Below, one piece after another: positions 15,044 to 24,475 of a stretch of DNA of 64,000 nt (the stretch's first letter is position 1; the number at the start of each line of letters is the position of its first letter). The notes under the pieces are model-generated. The model worked only from the letters and a program-made list of their open reading frames with translations, searched no databases and was not told where the DNA came from. The DNA lies in NCBI RefSeq assembly GCF_041595635.1, contig NZ_JBFHJW010000007.1, forward strand, positions 1 through 64,000. Direction: 5' to 3'. The DNA is from Labilibaculum sp041595635. Its GTDB lineage: Bacteria; Bacteroidota; Bacteroidia; Bacteroidales; Marinifilaceae. Position numbers and translations under genes: made by a program.

Positions 15044-17128
15044 ATGAGAAGATTAATCTTTTTGATGTCTGTTTGTTTTTTAACTTTTTCCTGTGCCGAA
15101 AAAGGACAGGTAGATTATGGAGCAGGGACGAATGTGCCCGCTGTTCAGACGGCTGTAAGTGAGTTTTTAAGTCTGGTAGAAGAGGCCAGAGTAGGTACGA
15201 ATCAGGCTGAGGACCATTATAAATTATTTTTAGACTCTGAAATTAGCGATGGTAGCTTTGGTTATCGCCGTAAGGGTGAAACCATTGAGTTTTTTGCTGG
15301 CGATGCAATGGGCTTATCGAATGCAATGTATACTTTGCTGGAGGATATTGGCTATACTTTTGATATTACAGGCATTAGCAAGCCAGACAGTTACGATTTT
15401 ACTGTGCTTAAAAATGCAGATCGTAGGATAAGTCCTGCGGTTCGCTGGAGAGGGATTCGTCAGCACGTTAATTTTCCTATGGATGTTTCTTCCTACTCTA
15501 TTGAGGATGCCAAAGAGTATATCGATTGTGTGACTCGTCTGCGTATGAATAAATTTACCATTCATGCTTATCCAGGACAATGGTACGAAACGCATATTGG
15601 CGATAGCTTGTCGATGGCGGGTAATTTCTTTTACGGAAATAAGCATTACATCTATAATAATTCCTTGCTGAAGAAGGTGATTCCGACCAATGATTCTCTT
15701 TATTGTATTCCACAGGCAGAGAAATTGAAAGGTCAGGCTTTAAGTTCTTTCACCATCGATTGGATGCAGCAATTTATGGCTTATGCCAAGAAGCGAGGTT
15801 TTTATATTCAGCTTTCCTTCGAACCGCGTTCTACTTCGGTAGCGCAAGCAGTAAGTACGGCTAAGGAAATTGAAAAGCAATATCCCGATATGGATGCACT
15901 GGAATTTATGACGGAAGAAACCGGTGGATGGGGTCCTGCCTGTACTAAAGAAGAAACATTAGCGACTTTAGATAAGTATTTTACCGCCGATATTGCGAAA
16001 AATGCGACTGTATTAAAGCCTATTCGTGAGAAGCAACGCGATTTAAATAAGTTGTATGAGCAAATTGGTATTTGTGTGAATGCCATTCAGGAAATCAGAA
16101 AAGAGGGTGCTTTTGGTCCTGAATTAAAATTGGGCATTTATTCTTCCTTAAATGATCTTACTCAGGGAGCCTACCGTTTGGCTCGTTTGGCTCTTCCTCA
16201 AATTCCTGTTTGTTTAATGCCTTCGCATGGTAGCGATGGTACGGCCCTAGCATTTCCATTGTCGGTTCTCGATAAGGAAGATATGGATCATACCGAAATT
16301 TATTCGTGGATTGAGTTTGATGGATTGATGTATCTGGAGCAAAATTCAATTGGCGGTAATGAGACTTTGATTAAGGATATGGCTCAAATGGCCGGGGGAC
16401 AGATTTCTTCCTTGTGTTTTAATCATTGGAGAACGGCAGAGAATAGAACCTCTACGCGTTATGTTGCCGAAACAAGCCTGACAGGGAGCATGCCTGCTGA
16501 TACTTTTTATGCAAGTTATGCCAAACGTTTGGGTATTACTGATATAAAAGATTATACCAAGGCACTGCATATGATCAATGAAGTAGATTCCTACTCCAAA
16601 TCGCGTCTTAAAAATATTGGATTTTGCTGGTTTGGGGCCTGGAGAAGAGGTGGTCCTTATCTTCATGTGAAACCTGAGCACATGATTCAGGCCAGAGATA
16701 TGCATCTTGAGGTAGCCAATTTGTTGGCCGAAGCTTTAAAGGAGACTGAAAAAGGGACTGTGGCTCATGATTATTTAGCCTTTAAAGGAAATAGAGCGCT
16801 TTGTACGGTTTTGTATTTAGATGCTTTTGTGGAAGCTACCAAGCTTCAATCGATAAAAAAGAATGCCTCTGGTGAGATTTCGAAAGCAGATCAGAAAATA
16901 GCAGAAGAAATTTGTAATAAGTCGCTCCTGAAATTAGATCAATTTTTGGATATGTATGCTCGCATGATGCCTGATAGAGGTTGTGAAGGTACACTGTCCA
17001 GTGTGTGGAATGCTCCGGTTCAGGGATTGAAAGTTTCTCGTGCTAAATATAGTGGTGTTCCTATGGAAGAAATGCCTCATAGCGATGATGCCATTGATGC
17101 GCCTCCTTTGCCTATCTTATATGAATAG
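15044..17128 (+). CDS. Large lipoprotein resembling alpha-glucuronidase/hexosaminidase-type glycoside hydrolases
   Basis: 694 residues. The signal peptide ends in a lipobox (LTFSC, Cys about residue 17), so it is an outer-envelope or periplasmic lipoprotein. Residues about 80-110 (FFAGDAMGLSNAMYTLLEDIGYTF) look like the small N-terminal domain that precedes the barrel in GH20/GH67/GH115-type enzymes. A segment rich in aromatic residues follows (RWRGIRQHVNFPMD, then KFTIHAYPGQW), as at the start of a TIM barrel. I cannot name the substrate or point to catalytic acids with confidence. It is monocistronic with a terminator immediately after. Confidence 0.5.
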   Translation: MRRLIFLMSVCFLTFSCAEKGQVDYGAGTNVPAVQTAVSEFLSLVEEARVGTNQAEDHYKLFLDSEISDGSFGYRRKGETIEFFAGDAMGLSNAMYTLLEDIGYTFDITGISKPDSYDFTVLKNADRRISPAVRWRGIRQHVNFPMDVSSYSIEDAKEYIDCVTRLRMNKFTIHAYPGQWYETHIGDSLSMAGNFFYGNKHYIYNNSLLKKVIPTNDSLYCIPQAEKLKGQALSSFTIDWMQQFMAYAKKRGFYIQLSFEPRSTSVAQAVSTAKEIEKQYPDMDALEFMTEETGGWGPACTKEETLATLDKYFTADIAKNATVLKPIREKQRDLNKLYEQIGICVNAIQEIRKEGAFGPELKLGIYSSLNDLTQGAYRLARLALPQIPVCLMPSHGSDGTALAFPLSVLDKEDMDHTEIYSWIEFDGLMYLEQNSIGGNETLIKDMAQMAGGQISSLCFNHWRTAENRTSTRYVAETSLTGSMPADTFYASYAKRLGITDIKDYTKALHMINEVDSYSKSRLKNIGFCWFGAWRRGGPYLHVKPEHMIQARDMHLEVANLLAEALKETEKGTVAHDYLAFKGNRALCTVLYLDAFVEATKLQSIKKNASGEISKADQKIAEEICNKSLLKLDQFLDMYARMMPDRGCEGTLSSVWNAPVQGLKVSRAKYSGVPMEEMPHSDDAIDAPPLPILYE

Positions 17129-17147
17129 TTAGGGAATGTATTTAATG

Positions 17148-17187
17148 AAAAAGCCAGATGAACGAATTGAATTCATCTGGCTTTTTT
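17148..17187 (+). terminator. Intrinsic terminator after the glycosidase-like gene
   Basis: AAAAAGCCAGATGAA (17148-17162) pairs with TTCATCTGGCTTTTT (17172-17186), giving a 15-bp stem followed by more T. It is also a plausible terminator on the other strand. Confidence 0.85.
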
Positions 17188-17517
17188 TGATTTTCACGTT
17201 GTGCTCTAATTAGATTTATGCACGCAACTCTATTAATTGAAATCTCCCTTTTCAGGGGAGAAACCCGACAGGGAGAGGGGTGAGTAAATTTGAAGTAATT
17301 CATGATTAGATGTTTGTTCTTTTGCATTTGTATTTTCTTTGTCCTTAAGCTAAGGGACATAATTATAAAATGGTCTTGCTGATATTTACAAAAAAGAGTA
17401 CTATATTTGACATATTAAAATATAATTGACTTCGAAACGACTCTCTTTTAGGAAGTATAGGGCAAAGCTTACTTCACTTCTGTTTTACTTATCAGGCTAC
17501 TCGATAAAATCTATAAA
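17188..17517. other. Non-coding spacer with a short dispersed-type palindrome
   Basis: At 17246-17282 the sequence has CTCCCTTTTCAGGGGAG followed by CCCGACAGGGAGAGGGG, a palindromic C/G-run element of the kind scattered through Bacteroidota intergenic DNA. Otherwise AT-rich, with no gene seen. The promoter for the following membrane protein probably lies in the last 100 bases. Confidence 0.45.
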
Positions 17518-18636
17518 ATGAAAATTTTAATCAAAATAGTTTTCTTCATCTCTCTTTGTATAGGAATTGTTTACGCTAGCTTACATCCTCGTTATAACTG
17601 GGATATGATTCCCTACATGGCTTGCGTAATTCAAAAAACCACTCCAGACTCCGAGGCTTGTCATGCTGCAACCTATCATTTATTACGGCAAGAATTGGGT
17701 GACGAGAGATACAATAAATTCTCTTACAATGAATATACGCTCGCCATGGAAAGCGATCATGAGGCTTTTAGCGAGAATTTACCCTACTACACAATCCGAA
17801 TTGTATATATCAATATTGTTAATTTTTTCTATCAACTGGGTCTGCCACTTTATTTTTCAACTATTTTACCCTCCTTAGTCAGTGTATTTTTAATTATTCT
17901 CACCCTATTCTTTGTATTGAGTAAAGAGCTTAAAAATACTATGATAGCAGCTGCAATATCAATACTCATATTGTTTCTTCCTCCCATCATTCGCATGGCA
18001 AGGCTTTCTACTCCCGATAGCTTATCGGCACTGTTTCTAGTAATTATTACTGTGGCTTACCTGTATCGAAGCAATTGGTTTTTAATTCTTCTTTTGATGG
18101 CGATTTCGGTTATGACCAGAACCGATAATATAATTTGGTGCTATATACTTTTACTTTTAGAAGCACTCTACTCTTCCGAAAAGAAAAGCAAAGGACTTAT
18201 GCTTTTATTCATGCTTGCTTTGGCTTTAATTTACTTAATAATAAATCATTTATACTCCAATGGAGGTTGGGAAATTCTTTTCTACAGTGCATTTGTCGAA
18301 AGACTAAGTTTCCCTTTGTCGCAAACGCCATCATTAACAATTGGTAATTATATTTGGACCATGTTTACCCGAACTCCAGAATATCTGCCATGGATTTTAC
18401 TTATTTTCCTTGGATTGTATTATTTGAAAATCAAAAACTTAAAAGTGTTACTCAAGAGTCGTGGAAGCAAAATAGTACTGGTTTGTATCTTGTCCTTCTT
18501 TAGTAAGTTTGTGCTGTTTCCATCTTTCGATTCCAGATTCTATTTTGTCTTAATTTTAATGCTAGTACTTGCATTAGCAATAGAGTGGAAGGAACTCATT
18601 AAACTCTACATTCCAAAAAATGAAACTCAAAAGTAG
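17518..18636 (+). CDS. Polytopic membrane protein, possibly GT-C glycosyltransferase-like
   Basis: 372 residues with roughly nine or ten hydrophobic segments spread from residue 3 to 363. The first luminal/periplasmic loop begins HPRYNWDMIPYMA and carries acidic and aromatic residues. A long soluble loop (about residues 38-92) follows the first membrane segment, and a MARLSTPDSL segment precedes another. GT-C type transferases share this layout, with acidic residues in the first external loop, but no signature is clear. No neighbour helps assign a role. Monocistronic by appearance. Confidence 0.5.
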   Translation: MKILIKIVFFISLCIGIVYASLHPRYNWDMIPYMACVIQKTTPDSEACHAATYHLLRQELGDERYNKFSYNEYTLAMESDHEAFSENLPYYTIRIVYINIVNFFYQLGLPLYFSTILPSLVSVFLIILTLFFVLSKELKNTMIAAAISILILFLPPIIRMARLSTPDSLSALFLVIITVAYLYRSNWFLILLLMAISVMTRTDNIIWCYILLLLEALYSSEKKSKGLMLLFMLALALIYLIINHLYSNGGWEILFYSAFVERLSFPLSQTPSLTIGNYIWTMFTRTPEYLPWILLIFLGLYYLKIKNLKVLLKSRGSKIVLVCILSFFSKFVLFPSFDSRFYFVLILMLVLALAIEWKELIKLYIPKNETQK

Positions 18637-18795
18637 GGAACAGTCTGGCTGATTGACCTTTTACTGCTGATATATTCTGCTTGGCTCGTAAGGAGCGACT
18701 CTACAAGAATCCGTTTGCAGAAATCGCAGACAAGAACATTCCAATTCCAATGAAACCATTTGTTTATCGAAATATATTTCATTAAAAAGGCTCAA

Positions 18796-19911
18796 CTATT
18801 TTATCTCCTTCCACCATTGTGTAAATTGCTGGGTGCTATCATTTAAATTTACTTGTTCTCCAATTTGTGGAGTTAGAATTCGAAATGAGTTTTTTGCCTG
18901 GTTTTGAGTTATTTTGTTTAAAGGTTCATCCCAATTGTGGTTTCCCAGGGTAAATTTTCCAGAATGTACAGGAAGTAAAGCCTTTGCTTTTAAGTCGCTG
19001 GTAGCCTTTAAAACTTCATGTGGCATCATGTGAATATATTTCCAACTCTTATCGTACTGTCCGTTTTCAAGAATCGCCAAATCGAAGGGGCCGTATTTAT
19101 TTCCAATTTCAGCAAAGTGAGTATCGTAACCACCATCGCCGCCAATGAATACTTTTGCAGATGGTGTACATAATACAAAGGAAGCCCACAATGTTTGATT
19201 TCGTTTAAAGCCTCGACCCGAGAAATGACGGGCTGGTGTAATATGGACAGTAAAATTATTATCAAAAAGTAGGGTTTTATTCCAATCTTCTTCAAAAATG
19301 ACTGATTTATGAAAACCCCAATGCTCTAAATGCGATCCATTACCGAGAGGACAAATCACCTTTTTAATTTTAGATTGCAGTTGGCCTAGCGTTTTGTAGT
19401 CCATATGATCCCAATGATCGTGGGTAATAAAAAGATAATCGATAGTAGGTAGATCATCAGGGTTGTAAATATCGCTGCCTGCAAAGGCTTCTATTGAGAA
19501 CCATAGGGGAGAAGCGGAACCACTCAGTACCGGATCAACCAGAATTGTTTTTCCGTCTAATTGCATGAAGTAGGAGGAATGTCCCATCCAAACCAGAATA
19601 TTTTCCGAAGGATCCAGCTTTAATAGATTGGTTTTTTTCGTTGGCAAATTACTTTCTGGTTCTTTTACTTTTTTAAAGAAATACTCCTTGGTCATGGACC
19701 AGTAACTTGCATCTTCAGAAAGCATCGAAGTTGGGCTTATGTTCTGAAATTCACCGTTTTTATAATTGGGAGACACTTTTATTATTGAAAGACGATTGCC
19801 TGATGCTTGTTTTCCAAACATGGGCATTTGCATAAATAGAATCACTCCTAAGCTAAGAATGAGTAGTGTTGATAGAGTTATAATCATATAGTTTTTCAAT
19901 TTATTTTTCAT
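18796..19911 (-). CDS. Metallo-beta-lactamase-fold hydrolase, NAPE-PLD/UlaG-like, membrane anchored
   Basis: 371 residues. One N-terminal hydrophobic segment (about residues 8-28) anchors or exports it. The catalytic domain has WMGHSSYFMQLDGKTILVDP and the metal motif FITHDHWDHMDY. Later ligands are probably in TPARHFSGRG, FIGGDGGYDTHF and LLPVHSGKF. The sequence fits the COG2220 group that includes phospholipase-D-like NAPE-PLD enzymes; the substrate is unknown. It is divergent from a TetR regulator with palindromes in the shared promoter, so it may be a TetR target. Confidence 0.8.
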   Translation of the reverse strand: MKNKLKNYMIITLSTLLILSLGVILFMQMPMFGKQASGNRLSIIKVSPNYKNGEFQNISPTSMLSEDASYWSMTKEYFFKKVKEPESNLPTKKTNLLKLDPSENILVWMGHSSYFMQLDGKTILVDPVLSGSASPLWFSIEAFAGSDIYNPDDLPTIDYLFITHDHWDHMDYKTLGQLQSKIKKVICPLGNGSHLEHWGFHKSVIFEEDWNKTLLFDNNFTVHITPARHFSGRGFKRNQTLWASFVLCTPSAKVFIGGDGGYDTHFAEIGNKYGPFDLAILENGQYDKSWKYIHMMPHEVLKATSDLKAKALLPVHSGKFTLGNHNWDEPLNKITQNQAKNSFRILTPQIGEQVNLNDSTQQFTQWWKEIK

Positions 19912-19988
19912 TGTTTAAGCGATTCTTTACGGATAAGAAGGTCAACTTGTAAAAGCAGATTAAATTTGCTTTTTGGGATATTGTAATT

Positions 19989-20025
19989 ACATTTGACAAA
20001 TGTAGTAAAATTGTCATAACGACAA
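19989..20025. promoter_or_regulatory. Two inverted repeats between the divergent hydrolase and TetR genes
   Basis: ACATTTG-A-CAAATGT (19989-20003) is a perfect 7-1-7 palindrome, and TTGTC-ATAAC-GACAA (20011-20025) is a perfect 5-5-5 inverted repeat. Both lie within 55 bases of the regulator start and are candidate operators for autoregulation and control of the divergent hydrolase. Confidence 0.55.
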
Positions 20026-20041
20026 AGAAATAGATTTTTGT

Positions 20042-20593
20042 ATGGATAAAAAGCAAGATATAGTTGTTAGGGCAGCTCAAAAATTATTTTTGAAATATGG
20101 CTATACAAAAGTGAATATGGGCGATATTGCAAAGGCTGCAAATATGTCCAGACCCTTGCTGTATACTATGTTTAAAGGGAAAGATGATATTTTTGAGAAT
20201 GTAATATGGAAAATAGCAAGCGAATTGACTGAAAAAGCTCAGAAGGAAATTGTCGCTTTTGATCATCCTCTGGAAAAATTAGAAAAGCTTTTGCAGATAT
20301 GGGTGCTGGATATGTTTGAGGAGTTGAGTAAGTCGGAAGAAGCCAAAGAACTTTACGAATGCAGCTATGGTTTTGTGCAGGAAACAATGAACAAGGTGAA
20401 TGACTTGTTTTTAACAGATATTGAAAATGTCTTGCAACAGTTTCCAAAAGAAAGTTTGAATGGAGGGCTAAACCCAAAGGAATTAGCGGCTATCTTTCTG
20501 GCTTCTATTGTGGGATTTAAGAAAACTTCTGAAAATGTAAAAGACTTGAAAAGTAAAATTCAACTTTTAACAAGAGCAACAATAAATCCCTAA
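20042..20593 (+). CDS. TetR/AcrR family transcriptional regulator
   Basis: 183 residues. The N-terminal helix-turn-helix covers about residues 9-52 (ALFLKYGYTKVNMGDIAKAA-type pattern, then MSRPLLYTMFKGKDDIFENV). The remainder is an all-helical ligand-binding and dimerisation domain. Such proteins are usually ligand-released repressors. Its divergent neighbour is the metallo-hydrolase, and paired palindromes lie between them. The effector is unknown. Confidence 0.88.
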   Translation: MDKKQDIVVRAAQKLFLKYGYTKVNMGDIAKAANMSRPLLYTMFKGKDDIFENVIWKIASELTEKAQKEIVAFDHPLEKLEKLLQIWVLDMFEELSKSEEAKELYECSYGFVQETMNKVNDLFLTDIENVLQQFPKESLNGGLNPKELAAIFLASIVGFKKTSENVKDLKSKIQLLTRATINP

Positions 20594-20661
20594 ATAGAAT
20601 AGGTAGAATTTATTGTTTCTGTATTTAATTTACTGGAGGATTGCATGTTTGTAATATCAGT

Positions 20662-20706
20662 GTAAAAAAACGAAATTCGATCCCATCGGGATCGAATTTT
20701 TTTCGC
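20662..20706. terminator. Bidirectional terminator
   Basis: AAATTCGATCCC (20673-20684) and GGGATCGAATTT (20688-20699) form a 12-bp stem with a three-base loop, flanked by A-run and T-run. It separates the converging TetR and peptidase genes and can serve both. Confidence 0.85.
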
Positions 20707-20736
20707 TATGCTTCAGACGTGTGAATCTTACAGAAA

Positions 20737-21786
20737 TTATTTTGTATTTTCTTTGTCCACATTTTTAATGAATTCGATAAGACCTTTAAAATAAATTTCA
20801 GTATCATCGTACATGGCTAAATGACTGCCATTTTGACAGTTTAAATATTGGCCATTTTGAACTTCAGATGCAATCCATTTCATATGTTTCGGATCCATGG
20901 TGTCGTAATTGCCACCAATGCTTAGGGTAGGAACACTTATTTTTGAAAGTTCTGATGTAATGTCCCAATTTTTTAACTTTGCATCTCCAGCAACTCCAAA
21001 CTCACTAGGACCTTGCATGGTGGTATACAAGTCTGCATTTACATTTGCAAAAGCCCGAATTACCGGATTTGGCCATTCATCCAAAGGCATTCTCAAAACA
21101 TGTTCTGGGTAATAGTAAGTATAGATTAACTCTGAATATCTTGGGTTTGCATAGTCTCCTTTTGCCTCTAAATCTCTAATCTCATTCAAAACATTTGTGG
21201 GTAACTGTGGACCTAATACATCATTTGCATATTTTATGTATTCAGGAATGGAAGCCATCATGTTCGAGATAATAAGGCCTTTAAGGTTCTTTTGATATTT
21301 TAATGCATACTCCATGCATAATATTCCTCCCCACGATTGACCAAGTAGGTAGAAGTTATCGGCGTTTAAGCCAAGAGCTTTTCGAACTTGTTCAACTTCA
21401 TCAACATATCGGTCAACGCTCCAAAGAGTACTGTCGTTGGGTTGATCGCTATAGGCAGATTCCAATTGGTCGTAGTAATAATATTCAATTTCAGCATTTG
21501 GAAAATAGGAATCAAAAACTTCGAAATACTCATGAGTGGCACCCGGTCCTCCATGAAGCAATAATACTTTCATTGTGGGATTGTTTCCAGTTCGTTTGGT
21601 CCAAACTTTAAACTCTCCGGCAGATGTTTGTATGGGAATCATCTTTACGCCACCACTTAATTTATCATCACAATTAGAATAATCTAAGTAGCTGACTTTT
21701 TTGTCTTCTAAACTCGTTTTTTGTTGATTTGTTTGGCATCCTTGTAGGATAACAAAGGCAAAAGTAAGGAATAGTAGATTTTTCAT
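20737..21786 (-). CDS. Proline iminopeptidase-like alpha/beta hydrolase, lipoprotein
   Basis: 349 residues. The signal peptide has the lipobox LQGC (Cys about residue 17). The alpha/beta-hydrolase core has the oxyanion strand LLLHGGPGATHEYF, the family signature YYYDQLESAYSD and the nucleophile elbow GQSWGG. The acid and His probably lie in GGNYDTMDP and NGSHLAMYDD. HGGPG plus the DQ motif is typical of the S33 proline iminopeptidase group, here exported to the envelope, which suggests processing of N-terminal proline peptides. Substrate not certain. Confidence 0.85.
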   Translation of the reverse strand: MKNLLFLTFAFVILQGCQTNQQKTSLEDKKVSYLDYSNCDDKLSGGVKMIPIQTSAGEFKVWTKRTGNNPTMKVLLLHGGPGATHEYFEVFDSYFPNAEIEYYYYDQLESAYSDQPNDSTLWSVDRYVDEVEQVRKALGLNADNFYLLGQSWGGILCMEYALKYQKNLKGLIISNMMASIPEYIKYANDVLGPQLPTNVLNEIRDLEAKGDYANPRYSELIYTYYYPEHVLRMPLDEWPNPVIRAFANVNADLYTTMQGPSEFGVAGDAKLKNWDITSELSKISVPTLSIGGNYDTMDPKHMKWIASEVQNGQYLNCQNGSHLAMYDDTEIYFKGLIEFIKNVDKENTK

Positions 21787-22532
21787 AGTTCTGGTTTATG
21801 TGCCTATAGTAGTGTTTAGATCTTGAATGTACTCATCTTTTTATTTTGGAGCAAAAAAATCATAATAAATGATAGTTTCTTACTTTGGAAAGTAATATGG
21901 CAAGTAGTTTTGATTGTATCTTAGGACTTAATTGCTGTCTCAATTTTGTTCTTTTTGCTGAAGTTTTTGTAATTGTGTGGATGAAATTACTCTTGATAGT
22001 TGATTGTACTTTTATCAAATAAAAGTTTGATTAATCATATTTAATGACACTTTTATCCATTGTTAATAAAAATTATTATGAAGACAATTGTGTTTTAATT
22101 GAATTTAAAGAAAGTACAGTAATGGATGAAGAAGGAGGTACATAGGAGTTATTTTTTTAATACTGCTTTGAAAAATTGAATTGAATCATTCAATTTAAGA
22201 TTAAGCGTATTGTAAAAGTCTATAGGTAAATGGATATTGTATTAGTACAGGATGGAATGTTGAATTGATGTGTTAAATAAGTTAAAACGATGTAGATTTA
22301 TTTTTCTTTTGTTTAAATCGATTGCATGGTAAAAGACCAAAAAATAATATGTTAATAGAATTGAAAAATTGGGAAATATTCTTGAAAAAATATTGTAAAA
22401 ATGCGGATTTGAGCGTTTATTTTATAAATAAAAGTGATAACTTTATTCGCAAAGGGAAAATGTTTATTATGATAAGACACCTATTTTAACCCAATATAAC
22501 CCAATAACAAAACAACCAAAAAAAGTTTGAGT
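21787..22532. other. Long AT-rich intergenic region before the glycogen genes
   Basis: About 745 bases with no gene, hairpin or repeat that I can support. TAGTTTTG at 21905-21912 fits the -7 consensus, but there is no good partner. Promoters for the divergent peptidase and glycogen operons should lie here. Its length is unusual for this densely coded region. Confidence 0.5.
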
Positions 22533-24467
22533 ATGGACTACCTTAAGTTTGACAAAGCTCAATTGGTGAATACAGAATATTCTTTAAAGAAAGAATATAT
22601 TCGAACCAATCGGGCGGGCTCTTTTGCCAGTTCCACTATTATTAATTGCAATACCCGAAAGTACCATGGGCTTTTAATATGTCCCATTGAAAATTTTTTG
22701 GGAGAAAATTATGTGCTCTTGTCTTCGCTCGACGAAACGATTGTACAACATGATTCTCCATTTAATTTGGGGATTCATAAATTTCCCGGAGAGTACAGTC
22801 CGAAAGGGCATAAATATGTCCGCGAATACAATATGGATCCAACTCCTTCCATTACTTATAGGGTAGGTGGTGTGGTATTAAAAAAAGAGTCTCTTTTGGT
22901 AGAGAAAGAACAACGAGTATTGGTACGTTACACCTTATTGGAGGCAAATTCTCCCACAATGCTCCGCTTGCAACCTTTTTTAGCATTCAGAAACATTCAT
23001 TCCTTAACCAAGGCGAATATGGATGCGAACACAAGATCAGAGTCGGTTGATCATGGAATTAAAATTTGCATGTATCCAGGGTTCCCTTATTTACACATGC
23101 AAACTTCAAACACTTCTGAGTTTGTTCATGTTCCCGACTGGTATTATGATGTCGAATATAAAGAGGAGAAAAAAAGAGGTTATGAGTGTCATGAAGATCT
23201 TTTTGTTCCTGGTTATTTTGAGATGGAGTTTAAAAAGGGAGAAGCTATTGTTTTTTCGGCAGGAACAAAAGAGGCTGATTCGAAAAAACTCCTTAAGCAG
23301 TTCACAAAGGAATTAAATAAGAGGGTGAGACAAGATAGTTTTGATCATTGTTTGGAAAATTCGGCTCTTCAGTTTTTTTCAAAAAATGGACGAGGAACTG
23401 GTATTATAAATGGTTTCCCCTGGTTTAGTCTTAGCGAAAGAAATACTTATTTATCCTTGCCAGGATTAGCCTTAGCTCGTGGCGATGAAAAAATGTTTTT
23501 AGAGGTTTTTAAAACTTCATTTTCGAAGATTTGCGATCGCTTTTCTCCCGATTCTGCTATTAACGGAAGGCGCTATTCAGTGGATGTTCCCTTATGGTCG
23601 TTTTGGTGTCTGCAAAAATATGTAGAATCAGGTGCTGATAAAACGAAACTCTGGAAAAATTATGGAGAGAAACTAAAACAGATTCTGCTCTACTATAAGA
23701 ATGGTTCAAATCTTCCTATAATAATGAAGGATAATGGTATGCTTTGGATTGAGCGAAAAGGCGTTACCTGGATGAATATTCAAAAGAATGGAGAGTTTGT
23801 AAATCGACGCATGGGATATGTTGTTGAAATTAATGCCCTTTGGTACAATGCAATTTGTTTTACTTTAGAGATGGCTAATGAATCGGGTGATAAACATTTT
23901 ATTTCAGAATGGGATAAGGTGCCAGAATTGTTAAAACAATCATTTTTGGAAACTTTTTGGGAAGAAGATAAAGGATATTTATCTGATTATGTGGATGAAA
24001 CTCATAAAAGTTGGGCCATTCGACCCAATCAGCTTTTTGCAGTATCTCTTCCTTATTCTTGTCTTTCGGCAATTCAGAAGAAGGCTGTGTTGGACGTCAT
24101 TGAAAAGGATTTGGTAACAAGGAGAGGTTTACGGACTTTATCACCTAATCATCATGAATACATAGGTGTTTATAATGGGGATGAGGAAAAGCGAAAACAG
24201 GCCTTTCATTATGGTTCGGTTTTTCCTTGGCTTTTCGGACATTATGCCGAGGCTTACCTTAAATTACATAAGTCTGGAGGTGAAAGTACGATTCGAAGAT
24301 TTTTATATGGATTTGAAGAAACCTTATCAGAGCATGGTTTGGGAACTATTTCTGAAATTTTTGATGGAAATCCTCCACACCAACCAAACGAAGCTACTTC
24401 CTATGCTTTAAGTGTTGCTGAAATTATTAGAGTCAATAAAATGTTGAATAAGTCACCTTTAAAATAG
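22533..24467 (+). CDS. Glycogen debranching enzyme (amylo-alpha-1,6-glucosidase type)
   Basis: About 644 residues from ATG 22533. Hydrolyses alpha-1,6 branches during glycogen breakdown. The N-terminal part (EYIRTNRAGSFASSTIINCNTRKYHGLL) matches the N-terminal domain of archaeal/bacterial debranching enzymes. The C-terminal (alpha/alpha)6 barrel shows PWFSLSERNTYLSLPGL, GMLWIERKGVTWMN, AIRPNQLFAVSLPY and ISEIFDGNPPHQPNEATSYALS. It belongs to the GH133-like group rather than to GlgX (GH13). A TTG two codons upstream is an alternative start. It is 8 bp from the next gene, so the genes are in an operon. Confidence 0.9.
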   Translation: MDYLKFDKAQLVNTEYSLKKEYIRTNRAGSFASSTIINCNTRKYHGLLICPIENFLGENYVLLSSLDETIVQHDSPFNLGIHKFPGEYSPKGHKYVREYNMDPTPSITYRVGGVVLKKESLLVEKEQRVLVRYTLLEANSPTMLRLQPFLAFRNIHSLTKANMDANTRSESVDHGIKICMYPGFPYLHMQTSNTSEFVHVPDWYYDVEYKEEKKRGYECHEDLFVPGYFEMEFKKGEAIVFSAGTKEADSKKLLKQFTKELNKRVRQDSFDHCLENSALQFFSKNGRGTGIINGFPWFSLSERNTYLSLPGLALARGDEKMFLEVFKTSFSKICDRFSPDSAINGRRYSVDVPLWSFWCLQKYVESGADKTKLWKNYGEKLKQILLYYKNGSNLPIIMKDNGMLWIERKGVTWMNIQKNGEFVNRRMGYVVEINALWYNAICFTLEMANESGDKHFISEWDKVPELLKQSFLETFWEEDKGYLSDYVDETHKSWAIRPNQLFAVSLPYSCLSAIQKKAVLDVIEKDLVTRRGLRTLSPNHHEYIGVYNGDEEKRKQAFHYGSVFPWLFGHYAEAYLKLHKSGGESTIRRFLYGFEETLSEHGLGTISEIFDGNPPHQPNEATSYALSVAEIIRVNKMLNKSPLK

Positions 24468-24475
24468 CCGATATA

